Assembly (NCBI RefSeq): GCF_000237925.1
Contig: NW_017386083.1
Location: 1 to 64,000, forward strand
DNA: 64,000 nt
Source of the DNA: Schistosoma mansoni
Lineage: Eukaryota > Platyhelminthes > Trematoda > Strigeidida > Schistosomatidae
Direction of reading: 5' to 3'
Made by a program: the position numbers and the translations under genes. The notes below the pieces were generated by a model, which was not told the DNA's origin, searched no databases, and was given only the letters and a program-made list of their open reading frames with translations. Below are positions 24,395-36,463 of this stretch, one piece after another; positions within the stretch are counted from its first letter, which is position 1; every line of letters begins with the position of its first letter.

Positions 24395-24716
24395 ATGGAA
24401 ATAATTAATTCAAATACGACTTTATCCATGCGTATTCGTGAACATGTACCAACATGGTTGGGAAAAGGAATCACTAAATCCATTAACAGTGCCATCCTTT
24501 CTCACTTGGTAGACAGTGAACATCATATCAAAATAGAGGAAGCCTTCTCTGTTTTATATCAAGTTCCGAAAACTACCTCAAAGAACTAGATTACGATTAC
24601 TTTACATGGCCGAAGCCATCTGGATCAACTCCAGGAAACCAAACTTATGCATCCAGAAAAGGTATATCCAACCTCTATGTTTACCTTGGCCTACGACTGG
24701 ATCACCGGATACCTAA
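24395..24716 (+). mobile_element. Penelope-like retroelement, GIY-YIG C-terminal fragment
   Basis: The segment encodes the end of a Penelope-like polyprotein: MRIREHVPTWLGKG and INSAILSHLVDSEHHIK, then MAEAIWINSRKPNLCIQKR and YIQPLCLPWP close to the stop. The R.REH.P.WL..G, AI..HL..S.H and AEA....RKP.LC.Q words are typical of the GIY-YIG endonuclease tail of these elements. The reverse transcriptase part is not present upstream; HHR-C sequence lies there instead. The fragment is broken and is a fossil. Confidence 0.75.
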
Positions 24717-27700
24717 ACTATATATTATAAACCCCTTTTTTTCTTTCTTTTGTTTTAGTTGATCACCTCTATCTTAATCTTCACATCCATCATTTCCAAT
24801 TCGTTCATCTTAATTACCTTGATAACACCCCCTTTTATTACATATTATATTCACACACCAATCTTATTATTATTACTATTTATCATTATTATCTCAATTG
24901 ACAAGATGAAATTCTCCTACTATGTACCTTATTCACACAATTTTTTTCGCATTTTCACTTTTCCTAAATTACTATTATACTGATTGTGACTGGACACTTT
25001 ATTGCAAATCATTTTGACCTTTATTAAATGACCTTTCTAATTTATAAATAACACAATTTTGAAGTATGTATGTCGTAACAGATGCAAACGTTCACCATTT
25101 TTAGCACATAACATTGTCAACTTAATTAATATGTGCCTCATTTTGGCCTTTGTAAAATATCATAATAATTATGGACTTATAACTGTAGAGCCTGATGATG
25201 AAGTTATTGAAAACAATTGTTCGCTCAAATATTATTCATTTTTGAATATTCTATGGGCATCTTTAAACTACTATTTTTTTTGGATGTATTCGATGTTATT
25301 GTCAATGAATTGGCTCCAACGAAATTCTTTTATAATTTTTTCTCAGTTTTTCATATTTGTAGTTATGAATTACAGGGTTCAGGATAGTCATGAAAAATTG
25401 TAAGGTAGTACGTGGGTTTTATCTCATTCTTTTGTCTAAATAGACGTATTCATATAACTAAATGAGTATGTTTTTACTTACTATGTATGACATAAGCAGT
25501 GACTACATTGAAAATTATTTCTCCAGCATATAGGTTAAGAAAATCAGGACGTGTAAACGGTACATTTTAAACATAGATTTGTACTCGCACACTGTTGATC
25601 CTTTTGCAGGTTAACTCAATTGATGTAGCTTCATGGAACTGATCGGCAATTATTGGAACTAATATGATATAGTCAGCTAGAATATTTTGATTGTTAAGAC
25701 CACTTTGACTCGACGATAGATCACATGTATCTTTAGTAAATTAATTCAGTAACCAAATAAGTTAGGGAATATAGTTGTATTTAGTTACTTCTTGAAGTGG
25801 GGACATCCTGTTTACACATTTTTCGTGTTTGTGGTTTTAATTACACTTATAAAGAACATCAGATATACGATACACTGTTTATTTATCGCTTTACTTACAT
25901 ATACTTTAGTGTGTAAATGAAGTGTGACTTTGTTTATTTTATCTACAGAAAATGTAACTAACATAGTAAATAGTTCGCTTTTTGTATCCCATTTTAATAA
26001 TGTGAAGTATTTCCGTAAATTATTGGAGCAGGAAATCAAGCAAGAGGAATCTAATTCTCTAACTAACTATTATGTGAATGTTTACAAACTAGACGTATGA
26101 ATTAAATTTTCAAGTGTCGTTTGCTGTAAAATTTAAAACAGAAATATAATTTGAAATTATTTTTATCTGAAAACAAAGCTATTTATAGTATTTACGTGGG
26201 AAAAGTGTAAATATTTTGAGTTTATGATTAGTAATAGTAGTAGTAAATGACTATTTAAAAAGATACTGATTTTCAATACATATTTATCAATACTAATTAG
26301 ATGCGCTTGTATCTTATTAGCATATGTTTATATATATGTAAACATATATATATGTACAATAATAGATGCCTATAAATTCTTCATGTGATCTCAAGTAAAA
26401 TACTCACCACTCCGATACAAATAATTCTTACCGGATTATACTAATTCAATATCTATGGCGAGAATTTATAATTAGTTTTAATGTGGAGAAGAGTTAATAT
26501 GGCTTACATGATGATAAATATGTTAATGACCACTGAATGATACCCTGAAGTCTATAATATACACCGATGTACAAAAAGATTTCCATTGAGTATGTTGAAG
26601 AAGTGTTATATCACTATGGTTTTAGAGAAAAATGAATACACACAAACAAAACAGAAGTATAAATGTATATTAGGAAATTCATAACCAATGTTATACAAAG
26701 TAGGTTTATGTGATATTTATTAGTACAGACACAGGTAAAAAGATAGGCATGTGAATTTAGTTGTAGGTTGGACAAAATGCAAATTTAACTGTCATAAATA
26801 GAATGAACTGATATTGACATTAATGTTATTGCATAGTGAAGTTTATGTCTGTGTTGCTTTTAAGATATTTATTACTATGAATGGATGAATGAAAGAATAA
26901 ATGAATAACTAGGCATGAGGATAGGTGTTCTCCAAAATATTCCAATAGGACAGATTCTTAGGATATATCTGTACAAACGACAACTTTATTTGTCATGCAC
27001 GTATAATTATTTTCCTAAAACCATTTTCTTTTTTTATTTTCATTAGACTAAAGGAAGATTTTAGTTAAGTAGTTACATATAAATTGGGATTTTATGAATA
27101 TAACGGTTATCATTGCTTTTATGTGAAACATAATCATGTAGATGACTTCTGTTATTTAAATCAGAAGTCTTAATTTTTTCGATAGAAATCTTACAAATCT
27201 TTAGAGTAAGTGAATGCATATTTTACATTCTCATGGGTCGCTTTAAAAAATCCTTACTTCAAGAACTTTCTACAGTTGCTCATTAAATCATCACGTTTTT
27301 GTATCTTGACCACAATTGTAACTGCTTAAAATGACAGCTTTATTGACTTATATGTACTTAGTTATTCGACAGCGACCACTGTTCAGACTTAAAGATGACA
27401 GTTTGTTTTTTTGAAACAAATGAGGATTAACTCATGGTGCCACTTCTAAGGGTATTCTTAGACAACTGAGAATTACGAAGATTTTTATGATTTTAATGAT
27501 CAACGTATTCCAATGAAGATAAACATCGACTTCTAATACTTTTTAAACTTGTGTAGATGACTTTATTGAAACACCAAATAGAAATTTCTAAAGACTAAGT
27601 TGATAATATTTGTAGAGGGCAAAGAATTAACTACCTAAAATGTTTAAATATCTATTCGTTAGGTTACGCGGTGTACGTTAATTTCAAGTCATATTTTACA

Positions 27701-29927
27701 CAAGTAGATAATTTTGTTTTTGTTTTCCATACAGTCAAATATATCGCCTTAGAAACCAACACACTAGACCTTAAATTTTGTCTAATTAACATTGCAAATG
27801 AAAAGTATTTCTCTGAAATTTTAATCATTCTTCATCAAGAAGATAGTTTCAGAAATTCACCCTTTTTTGTTAAAGACTACTTGATCAAGTGTAACAAATA
27901 AACAAAAGACATGTTCATTGTCCGTCTTCAACTTCATTATACATAAATACTGATTTTATAAGAGTTATCAGTCAAGTTTTATTTCAGAATAAATTGATTG
28001 TAATGTATTGAATTCTACTGAATTAAATTAATAGTAGTACAACGAAACATTTATTTTATTCAAGACGAAAACAATAGTGATCAAGAAATATTGCTTCAAA
28101 GGACAAAAAACAATAAAGAAATATAATTTATTCATTTACGTTTTTCGTCAATTAATTAAGTCAATACACATACAGAAGTACCATTCACATAAGTGGTTTT
28201 CACATACAAAAAAATTCATTAGTTTGAAGAGGTTTCCTTGTGATCTACTTGAAAAAAACCTCATCGAATTGATTTCTACAAAACAATAACAATAAAAACT
28301 GTAAACTCATTTCCTATATTTTTTAGGTAAAATAAACCTTTTGATATTCGTCACATTTTATGAACAGTACACGGATAACTTAAAACTTTAATTAATTATA
28401 TCATTTCTTTATCTCATGGATGATGCTGTTGTGAACAGAACACTAGTTGGCGACAATCGAATATATTTAGGCACAAATTACAGATTATCTCCCTAAATTC
28501 TGATAACCATACAGCAAACAATTAATTTGCAAAATAACAACCAATTGTCTCAATCTTCGTGTTCCTTCTGTAAATATCAGTCCAACTTCTCTAATTCCAT
28601 TGTTCATGCATTTGCCTACCAATAGCGCTTTATTTCAGTTCTTTCCTTATCGGTCTTCTGCCAAAATACATTCTATGTCTGATCGTCGTCATATACTACT
28701 TATATGGATATAAGTAGACCACACTACAATGCTTTAGCGTTCATAATGCTCTATGAATATTAATTTGAGAGATATACGGACTATTTTTTCAAAATGATCT
28801 TAAGTAATCAATCTAGTCAGTAATAAATATGATGATCCATCTTTTAAAAAGGGAATTTTTATGAATGAGCCACAAAATGTAAATTAAATTTTCTAATTCT
28901 GTAATTTGTTTTCAGTTTCGTCTCACTTTGTATAGCTCATTAATTTTGTAAATATCCATGTTTGACAGCCTAAACATTTTCCAAGGTTTTAAAATGGTTT
29001 TCTACGACTGGACGTACTCGATATTGTTGTGCAAACATTTCGGAAGTGAACTCAATCAATTATTCTATGATTAAGTGTATGTTACGTCCAACAATTTGTT
29101 TAGATCAGCTGAAATAACAAAAGTTCACTCCAAAAACACCTTTTGGAAGAACCAGTGAAAAACGACAATGCTACAAGCAGCTGTCCCGTGGCTTACCAAC
29201 TTTTCGGCATTTACATGACCTTGCTATCAGTTAATTGGTAACAAATGCTAAATTCGCGACTTCAGATTGCTGAAATATATGACGGAAATTTCAGATTGTT
29301 GTAAGAAAAACTGTCAGGTATGGAATAGTGTTCTTCTTTTGTCACTTCAGTGAACTGTTAGTGAAGCTCACTCTTCACCCACTATTACTATTTGTCTACA
29401 TATATATTATTTCTGGTTTATTTAGCCCTAGAGGTCATGTTTTCTCATTGTAATCTCAAAATTAAGATAAGAGTACGAGTCGGTAATTAAAGATTCTAAA
29501 TCCGCTGTCAGTAAATGGTAAATATAAATCTGAAATTTCGCAAAATGACACTATTAAATGAATTTTATCAGCTTTTTTATTTATTTATTGCTTCAATTAA
29601 ATTATTACAGAAAGTTTTGACAATGTTGTTTTTAATTAAAAGAAATGCTATGGTCAATGAAATAATATCAAGCCAAAGCTGGGAAACAAGAAGTTATTAA
29701 AACTCAGTAGTCGTTGCATCGAGTGGATTTAATTGAAAATTATGTTAAGTAAATAGAAAATTCTAGTTCTGTTCATTTTTGATTACATTTAATAAGCACA
29801 TTCGACATGTATATTTTTGCCCATGAACCACATGTTTCTGGTAAGCTCGTTTATTATTCTTTAAAATTTAGAATTTTAACCTTAGAACAAGTCAACTTTC
29901 AAATTGAGTTTTTTAAAAAAACTTTAT
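24717..29927. other. Long AT-rich stretch without recognised genes
   Basis: The first 300 bases are pyrimidine-rich and could be Penelope 3' flank. A 114-codon frame at 25059-25403 is hydrophobic and unlike any family I know. Otherwise nothing was recognised in more than 5 kb, the longest repeat-poor part of the window. Confidence 0.45.
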
Positions 29928-30060
29928 CTCGCTGAGGATTTTCATACTAGATTGAAACGGCTGTCCAATGCTTCCAAGTTTTCCATGGTGGTCTAGCTTT
30001 AATTTACTCATGAACTCAACTATTAGATTACTACAATCTCCACAACAAACCATCTTCTGA
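29928..30060 (+). mobile_element. HHR-B copy, older subfamily, 5' truncated
   Basis: The copy starts in the ribozyme core (CTGAGGA) and lacks the 5' arm. It keeps the loop CATACTA, GAAA, CGGCTGTC, 3' arm CAATGC, and the rest of the unit to CATCTTCTGA. It cannot form stem I. Confidence 0.8.
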
Positions 30061-30571
30061 TACATAAATATGAACAAATAAATTTTCGTAATTCAATGAG
30101 AAGTTAATAGTAGATGTTCATATTTAAAGTATATACAACCTCTGCTTGAAACCTACAATATATCATCATATGGTTTATTGTTTTCTCTGTAATTTTTGAC
30201 TGCTTTTGGAAAAAGAGTTCAGTTTCTCTACATCAGATCGATTATGACACGGTTTGAATCGACTTACTATAAACAGTTAAGAAAAAGATTGTTTGGATTA
30301 AGAGCATTTTCAATTAATCAATCTTTGAAATTGTAAAAGCTAGAATATAATCAAATTTATTTTGGGCTAGTAGGTAGACAGGATTCTTTAAAAAAATTAT
30401 CATGAAAGCATTCATGTTCGATAGTATGTAAGTGGAAATCTTGAATGAAATGCAATGACAGTTATTTTCTGAACCAAAACTAAATCATCGATTTTGTAAA
30501 ATAGAAAAATATCCATTTGTGATATAACTGCAGTAAAGCAAGTCCAGTATTATTTTTCTATATAATAACAA

Positions 30572-30803
30572 CGCTGGTGGATAGCAGCTCAGTGGTCTGC
30601 AGGTTAAGCGTTCGCGCATGAGACCAAATGTTTGGGATCTGAGCCCCTTGTACACTGTCGAGGATGCACGCTACTGAGGAGCCCAATATTGGAATGAAAC
30701 GGTTATCCAGTGCTTCCAGGTCTTTACTGGCATTTTAGCTTAAACTCACGAATTCAACTGTCGGAAAAAACCACGATCTTGACAAATCCTCGTTCTGACG
30801 ATA
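30572..30803 (+). mobile_element. HHR-B copy, old, A-box to 3' end
   Basis: A good A-box (AGCTCAGTGGTCTGCAGG) and TTAAGCGTTCGCGC are followed by a diverged B-box. The ribozyme has CTGAGGA, a stem II region with CAATATTGGAAT, GAAA, CGGTTATC and 3' arm CAGTGC. The 5' arm is GCTA, so stem I is poor. The 3' end is diverged. Confidence 0.8.
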
Positions 30804-31670
30804 AAAATTATTGAGTAGACATGAATATTTCTGCATGTAATCTTTACTGGTATGTTCACTACCAATCTTTGATGTAACATAAGAAAATGTGTTTGTGAAG
30901 TAATCATTTCGTCAAATATTTGCTATGAATAGTATTGATAAAAAAATTGATGACCGTATTCTTTTATGTTAACAAATTCTCATTTCAAAATAATTTTACA
31001 TCGAAAGAATTTGTGAAGACTGTAGAGACTAAGCTTGCTTATTGAATGTCTAACTGTAATCTGGGATTAAAAGAATTTATGTTCAATCATATGAAATGTA
31101 TTATAAATTGATATTCGTTCGTAAATCAAATTTCAATTGGATAGTAACTACAGTTGATAAACCATAGATTGCAATAAAATATACGGTATGAATTTCTCAG
31201 GTTATCTTGGGTAATTTATGGCAATCTTTAATTTTCCTACCTAATAATGTTGGTCACATCTTTGTTGTTTATGAAGCTGTAGTGGTGAAATTGTTTAATA
31301 AACAATAGTTTATTATTTGAAAATATAGAAAGCCATATTACACATTGAAAGAAACAATATTGTGGTGTGGGTTACTGATATCCACATAAGTAGTATATGG
31401 TGATGGTTGGGGATTGAATGTATTTCAGTAGAAGATCGATGAAGAAAGAACGGGAAAGGCACGCAATTGGTACGAAAATGCATGAACAATTATAATCAGA
31501 GACTATGGATGGATATTTGCAGAATAAACAATCAAATTGAGACAACTGATCGTTATTTTGCAAATTAACTGTTCACTATATAGTTCTCATATTTGAATAA
31601 GATATTCTGTAATGTTATGCTAAAATACATCCGATTGTCCTCACTCGTGTTCTTGTTCACTACAATATGA
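30804..31670. other. AT-rich stretch without recognised features
   Basis: No supported gene or repeat was recognised. Confidence 0.4.
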
Positions 31671-31790
31671 CCAAAGATGGATAGTGACCAGTGGTGGAAT
31701 CCAGGATGCGCGTTTCGTCTTATTTGGGACTCTTCAGCTAGATGTACCTGCAATGGGGAAATACAAACGAAAAATACCAAGTGAATGAAA
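31671..31790 (-). mobile_element. HHR-A copy with inverted arm
   Basis: On the minus strand the ribozyme reads CTAG, CTGAAGA, GTCCCAAATAAGAC, GAAA, CGCGCATC, CTGG, then the CATCTTTGG end at the left. At the other side (about 31750-31788) the tail end is present in the opposite direction (AATACAAACG.., ATACCAAGTGAAT on plus). So this is another inverted insertion, lacking the tRNA-like part. The cleavage triplet is ATC in place of GTC. Confidence 0.75.
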
Positions 31791-34071
31791 GAAACACTGT
31801 TTTTATAAACAAACATTATTGATAGTGTAAGTGATTTAAATAAGTAATTACAATTCATATTTGATAAAATATGACAAGCAAACACATGCATGTGCATTGA
31901 AGCATAGGTTAACTATACTTCAATAACTCATTTTATTATTTTGATACATTTTTTTAAAAAAAAAAATTCACATTTCTAGATGAGTTGCTTGTTTGTTTTG
32001 TTTTGATTTCAGAATTGCATTAATTTACTGGATTGGGTTGATTTGATTTATTCTACAAATATTTTCACTTCCTTTCTTGTTTGTTTGTTTATTTATTTAT
32101 TTTTTTTGGAAGCCACAATGAGGAAGTAGAAAACATAATTTGAATAGTTTACACACTCATTTATTAAGTACGTATTTACATTATTTATCATTATTGTTCA
32201 TTTAGTAAGCAAGGGGAAAAAATGAAATACTCTTCTACAAACAAAAAAATTAGATAAACAAGGAAATTAACTTAAAAAAATAAGCCGATCTATGAACAAA
32301 CGAACGATATGTATATATGTATTTACAAAGCTCATAAGCTAGAGTAAGAATTGTGACCAGGTAACACATTTATATGTATTTATGTTGTCATCGCTGTAGC
32401 TGTTGTTGTTGTCGACTTTGTTTTTGTTGTTTTCGCATCTTTTAACTGTTTACTTACTGAATGATTAACATTATGGAATTAAGTAAACAATTAAGAATGA
32501 AATTGAAAATTCACTTCAATAAATTTCTTAATTCTTATTATAATTGTGAATGAATTAATCTGAAGACGATATATGATTGTGTTACAATATCAGTGTTTTA
32601 TTTTACAGGTTAGTATGTGAATATAATAAGTATTTACTCATTTGGACGTATAATTAACTGTGTACATAAATAAGAAAAAAAATTTAGGAACCAGATCCAC
32701 GTTTCTGATGATCTTTCAGAATTTTCGAATGATCTTACTTTCAGTCATATATTATCAAAGTACGGGATATATCCTGTTAGAAAGATTGATAAATTTTTTT
32801 AATTTCATTTGTTCAAGCTTGCACCAGTTTACCATATCCTTGCTATAGATGATACTTTATGTCAAAATTATTAGCTGACTAGAACTCATATTTCCATTTT
32901 ACAGTTTATTAAAAATCACAATCATAAATAAACGTTTCTACCCTATTTAAAGTGTTTACTGTAGCAACAATGAAATTAAAACAGATTAAAGAGTAAGGTG
33001 AAATTTCTATATCTTGTCACTAACTAGACAGAAAAATAGTGAAAATTTTCAGGATAAATGTTAGATAGAAAGTGTTAAGTCTGAGAAAATTACTGCTAAC
33101 CTACCTAATCTACTAGTATGAGACTCCTCAATAATAAAAATCCACAACACTATGAGAGTGTTCCATTTTAAACCTTTACAACAGGTCAATCAGAAGTTCA
33201 AGCATTTTGCGTTCTTCGAGAATCTTGAATGTCCTATGGTTGACTGCTCAGTCGAAACTTGGTGTGTGCTTCTAAGATTTTACTCAGTAGAAGCAAGTAC
33301 CTACATCGTTTTCCGTCATCTTTAATAAACCCTTAATCTGTCAATGTAAAGTTTGTGCAAGAATATTTGCCTTAAAATTACATGACAGTATAAAGTTTAA
33401 ATCAAAAATGCTTGAATAAAAGAATTTCGTCTAGATTAAAAGAATTTTCGCATGAAGTATTTTTTAGTTTGTCTATTTTATAAACATCCAGAAACATGAT
33501 GATCCTTAGAAATAACATTTTGTAAATATGGTTACCCCTATATACCAAGTTGGTAAGCTACTTTATGGGAATTAGTATTGAATGGAAATTGATCAGATAT
33601 TTAGGCTTGTGGATGGAGTTTAAAAGGGTACTGTAAAGTAGCGCTTATTAACCATTGACGGCAATTATTACCAGTCTATAAAAAATATCCAAAAAGAAAA
33701 AAACAATCACTTAGTTCTAACATTGATTTTACTAAATATTTTAATTACTTACAAAAATGATATTTTGTAGGTCTTATACTACTGTAGAATAACTTTTGGT
33801 AAAAACTTACATTATCCAACGAAACTTAATAAGCTTAATAGCACTGGACAGCTGTTTCTACCTGACTTGACACTTCTCAAATGTACACTCACAACATTTC
33901 ACATGTTCATAATGATTATTAAATTTTGGAGTATATCATGTGAATGTTAGTGACTAACCAATGTACCTCTATCCACATTAAACTTCATCAGTAGATAAAT
34001 GTCACTGTTCATTTTGACAGGATTAACTCTACATCTATTCACCATAACATCTATTTGTATCAGTGAATTTA
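31791..34071. other. AT-rich stretch; two very decayed HHR-B traces
   Basis: CTAGTATGAGACTCCTCAA (33111-33129) and GCACTGGACAGCTGTTTC (33842-33859) resemble reversed HHR-B ribozyme sequence. Each is followed by ACTCAC/CCACAAC-type words like the family 3' end. No gene was recognised. Confidence 0.4.
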
Positions 34072-34083
34072 TAACAAGATAAC

Positions 34084-35063
34084 TTACTTACTTACACTTG
34101 TTACTCCCAATGGAGCATAGGCCGCCGACCAGATTTCTCCAACCCACTCTGTCCTGGACCTGCCCTTCTAGTTCTATCCAATTTTTATTCATTCTTCTCA
34201 TGTCAATCTCCGTTTCTCGGCGTAATGTGTTCTTTGGTCTTCCCCCTCTCCTTCGGCTGTCAAGATTCCATGTGAGAGCTAGTCTTGTGGAGCAGTTAGC
34301 TGCTTTCCTCAATGTCTGTCCTATCCACTTCCAGCGCTTCTTCCTGATTTCTTCCTCCGCTGGGATCTAGTTTGGTGTCTCCCACAGTAACTTGTTGCTG
34401 ATAGTGTCTGGCCAACGGATCCGAAGTATCTTGCGTAGACAACCGTCAATAAGCACCTGTATCATATGGATGATGGATTTCGTAGTTGTCCAGGTTTCCG
34501 CCCCATACAGAAGAACTGTCTTGACATTTGCATTGAAAATTCTGATCTTGGTGTTGGTTGCCAATTGTTTTGAGTTCCATATGTTCTTCAGTTGTAGATA
34601 TGCTACTCTTGCTTTGCCGATCCTTGCCTTCACATCTGCATCAGATCCACCGTTTTCATCAATGATGCTTCCCAGATATGTAAAGGATTTTACATCCTCC
34701 AAAGCTTCTCCTTCAAGTTTGATTCGATTGGTGTATGCTTTGTTGTATAGGAGAGTCTTGCTTTTCCCTTTGTTTATATTGAGACCTACTGCTGCTGAGG
34801 CTTCTGTTACACTGGTCGTTTTCTACTGTATTTGTTGTTGCGTGTGTGATAGAAGAGTCAGATCATCTGCGAAGTCTAGACTGTCCAGCTGCATCCTAGC
34901 TGCCCACTGTATCCCATGCTTCACTTCAGATGTTGACGTCTTCATGTTCCAGTCGATCACCAGAAGAAAGGGTGAGAGTAAGCAACCTTGCCTAACACCG
35001 GTCTTTACCTTGAATGAGTCAATGAGTTGTCCTCTATGGACGATTTGGCACTTTAATCCATCC
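34084..35063 (-). mobile_element. RTE-type LINE, 5'-truncated copy, nearly intact 3' half of the reverse transcriptase ORF
   Basis: Read on the minus strand, one frame runs almost throughout. It starts at GLKCQIVHRGQLIDSF and continues through GVRQGCLLSPF, the catalytic FADD (34861-34875, within LDFADDLTLLSH), SFTYLGSIIDENGG, LLYGAETW and [12 protein letters not shown], ending [19 protein letters not shown]. Two in-frame stops interrupt it: one after LLSHTQQQIQ (34823-34825) and one after SNKLLWETPN. The 3' end has a TAAG-repeat tail. TAACAAGATAAC (34072-34083) and TAACAACATAAC (35064-35075) form a 12-base target duplication with one mismatch. The family looks like the RTE-clade elements of schistosomes (SR2-like); exact naming needs a library. 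Low decay suggests a moderately recent insertion. Confidence 0.88.
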
Positions 35064-35075
35064 TAACAACATAAC

Positions 35076-36027
35076 AGTATACTAAAATATCCGGATAAAT
35101 TGAAACAATAAAAGACATTTCTATTTTGCAAATGAATAAAAATTTTTATTAGATTATCGTAGAAAAATGAATAAAAAAAGAGAAAACAATTTAATAAAGA
35201 AAAAACATTGTCATTGAGAAAAAAAAGAGAGAAAAAAAATTAAAAATATAAATTCAACCTCTAATGAATATTCTAATCAAGAGTAATTATGTATCATGTT
35301 TATTCATTTATCATCGAAAAAATATTAGAATGTTGTTCATATTTATTATCTCTCCTAATTGCTTTTTATCTATCAAGGAATATTCTCATCTATGGATATT
35401 AGGGAGCTGTGAATGGATGTTTGTATGCTAATGTTTTTTGAAGAAGATGAAATCTATTTGAGTAACAATGTTGTATGCTTGTTAGTGAATTCGATAATTA
35501 GATAAATGTCTACCATACAAAAATGGTTAGAGCATGACTGCTTCAGTAGTAATCTATGTGAATAATTATACAATTGCCCAGCATGAAACATTTATATATG
35601 TATATATGGAGAGAGAGAACAGATTGACGACCTAAAAAGATTATTCAATGTTAACTGTACTTAGCATAATGCATTATCAATTCATGAAACAAAGCTTTAA
35701 ATTATATGTAGGTGTGTCTAGAATAAAAGAGAAGTGGGTGTTTTTTCTTAAATATATCGAATAAGTCTCTACTAACCATTTGTATTAATTTTATTTAAAG
35801 AAAGATGATTAATATATTACCATATTCTATTCAACTGATTGTTTCCTAATTAACTATTTAATAAATTAGGAAGACACTTATAAATATGAGTTGAGTGTAA
35901 AATAAAACAACATAAGAAAAATAATTTTTTGGTATTTCTACTAATGAATATGAACTAAGTGATGGTTAAAATTTTATATTTGTATATTATTTGAAGTTAT
36001 AAACCCAAGCTTCCGTGGCCATTTGCT
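35076..36027. other. AT-rich stretch without recognised features
   Basis: A/G-rich low complexity at 35160-35250 and a short TATG/GA run near 35595-35620. No gene was recognised. Confidence 0.45.
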
Positions 36028-36039
36028 TTATCGTAAATT

Positions 36040-36451
36040 GAAGCTAGACCACTATGGAAAACCCGAAAGCATTGGATGGTCGTTTCGTCCTATTGTGGGA
36101 CTCCTCAGCAGTTCGCATCCACGATCCCGCCTTGCAAGATTCGAACCCAGAACCTATCAGTCTCGCGCCAGAGCACTTAACTACTTGACCACTGAGCCGG
36201 CATCCAAAGGTGTCAATGTCTAAAATCAGTGGTCTAACCTCAGTGGTCTATCGGTTAAGTGCTCTGGTGCGAGACTGGTAGGTTCTGGATTGGAATCTCG
36301 CGAGGCGGGATCGTGGATGCGCACTACTGAGGAGTCCCACAATAGGACGATACGGCGTCCTGTGCTTCCAGGTTTTCCTTGATGGTCTAGCTTCAATTGA
36401 CTCATGATTTCAACTATGAAAATACTGAAATCTTCACAAAACCATTTCTGA
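36040..36451 (+). mobile_element. HHR-B inverted dimer with 12-bp target-site duplication
   Basis: Flanked by perfect TTATCGTAAATT (36028-36039 and 36452-36463). The left arm (36040-about 36222) is a nearly whole unit in reverse, from GAAGCTAGACCACTATGG back to the GTGTCAATGTCTAA head region. The right arm (about 36223-36451) is forward from the A-box region to CCATTTCTGA. Each arm carries a tRNA-like block and a hammerhead motif. The left ribozyme keeps CTGAGGA, GTCC/GGAC and GAAA but has mismatches in stem I. The right one has GATA for GAAA. The transcript could fold into one long hairpin. Confidence 0.92.
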
Positions 36452-36463
36452 TTATCGTAAATT

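Noticed and set aside
24759-24983. A hydrophobic 74-codon frame after the Penelope fragment
   Set aside because: Ile/Leu/Phe/Tyr-rich as expected from pyrimidine-rich AT sequence; more likely retroelement flank than a membrane protein.
25059-25403. A 114-codon open frame
   Set aside because: Hydrophobic, AT-driven composition, with no motif, repeat or splice context.
34392-35066. The longest frame in the window (224 codons, plus strand)
   Set aside because: It is the antisense shadow of the LINE reverse transcriptase on the minus strand, which has FADD and the expected motif order.
36119-36200. tRNA-like sequences inside HHR-A and HHR-B that might be called tRNA genes
   Set aside because: They are parts of dispersed repeats, with no convincing acceptor stem pairing and only pol III promoter-like boxes preserved.
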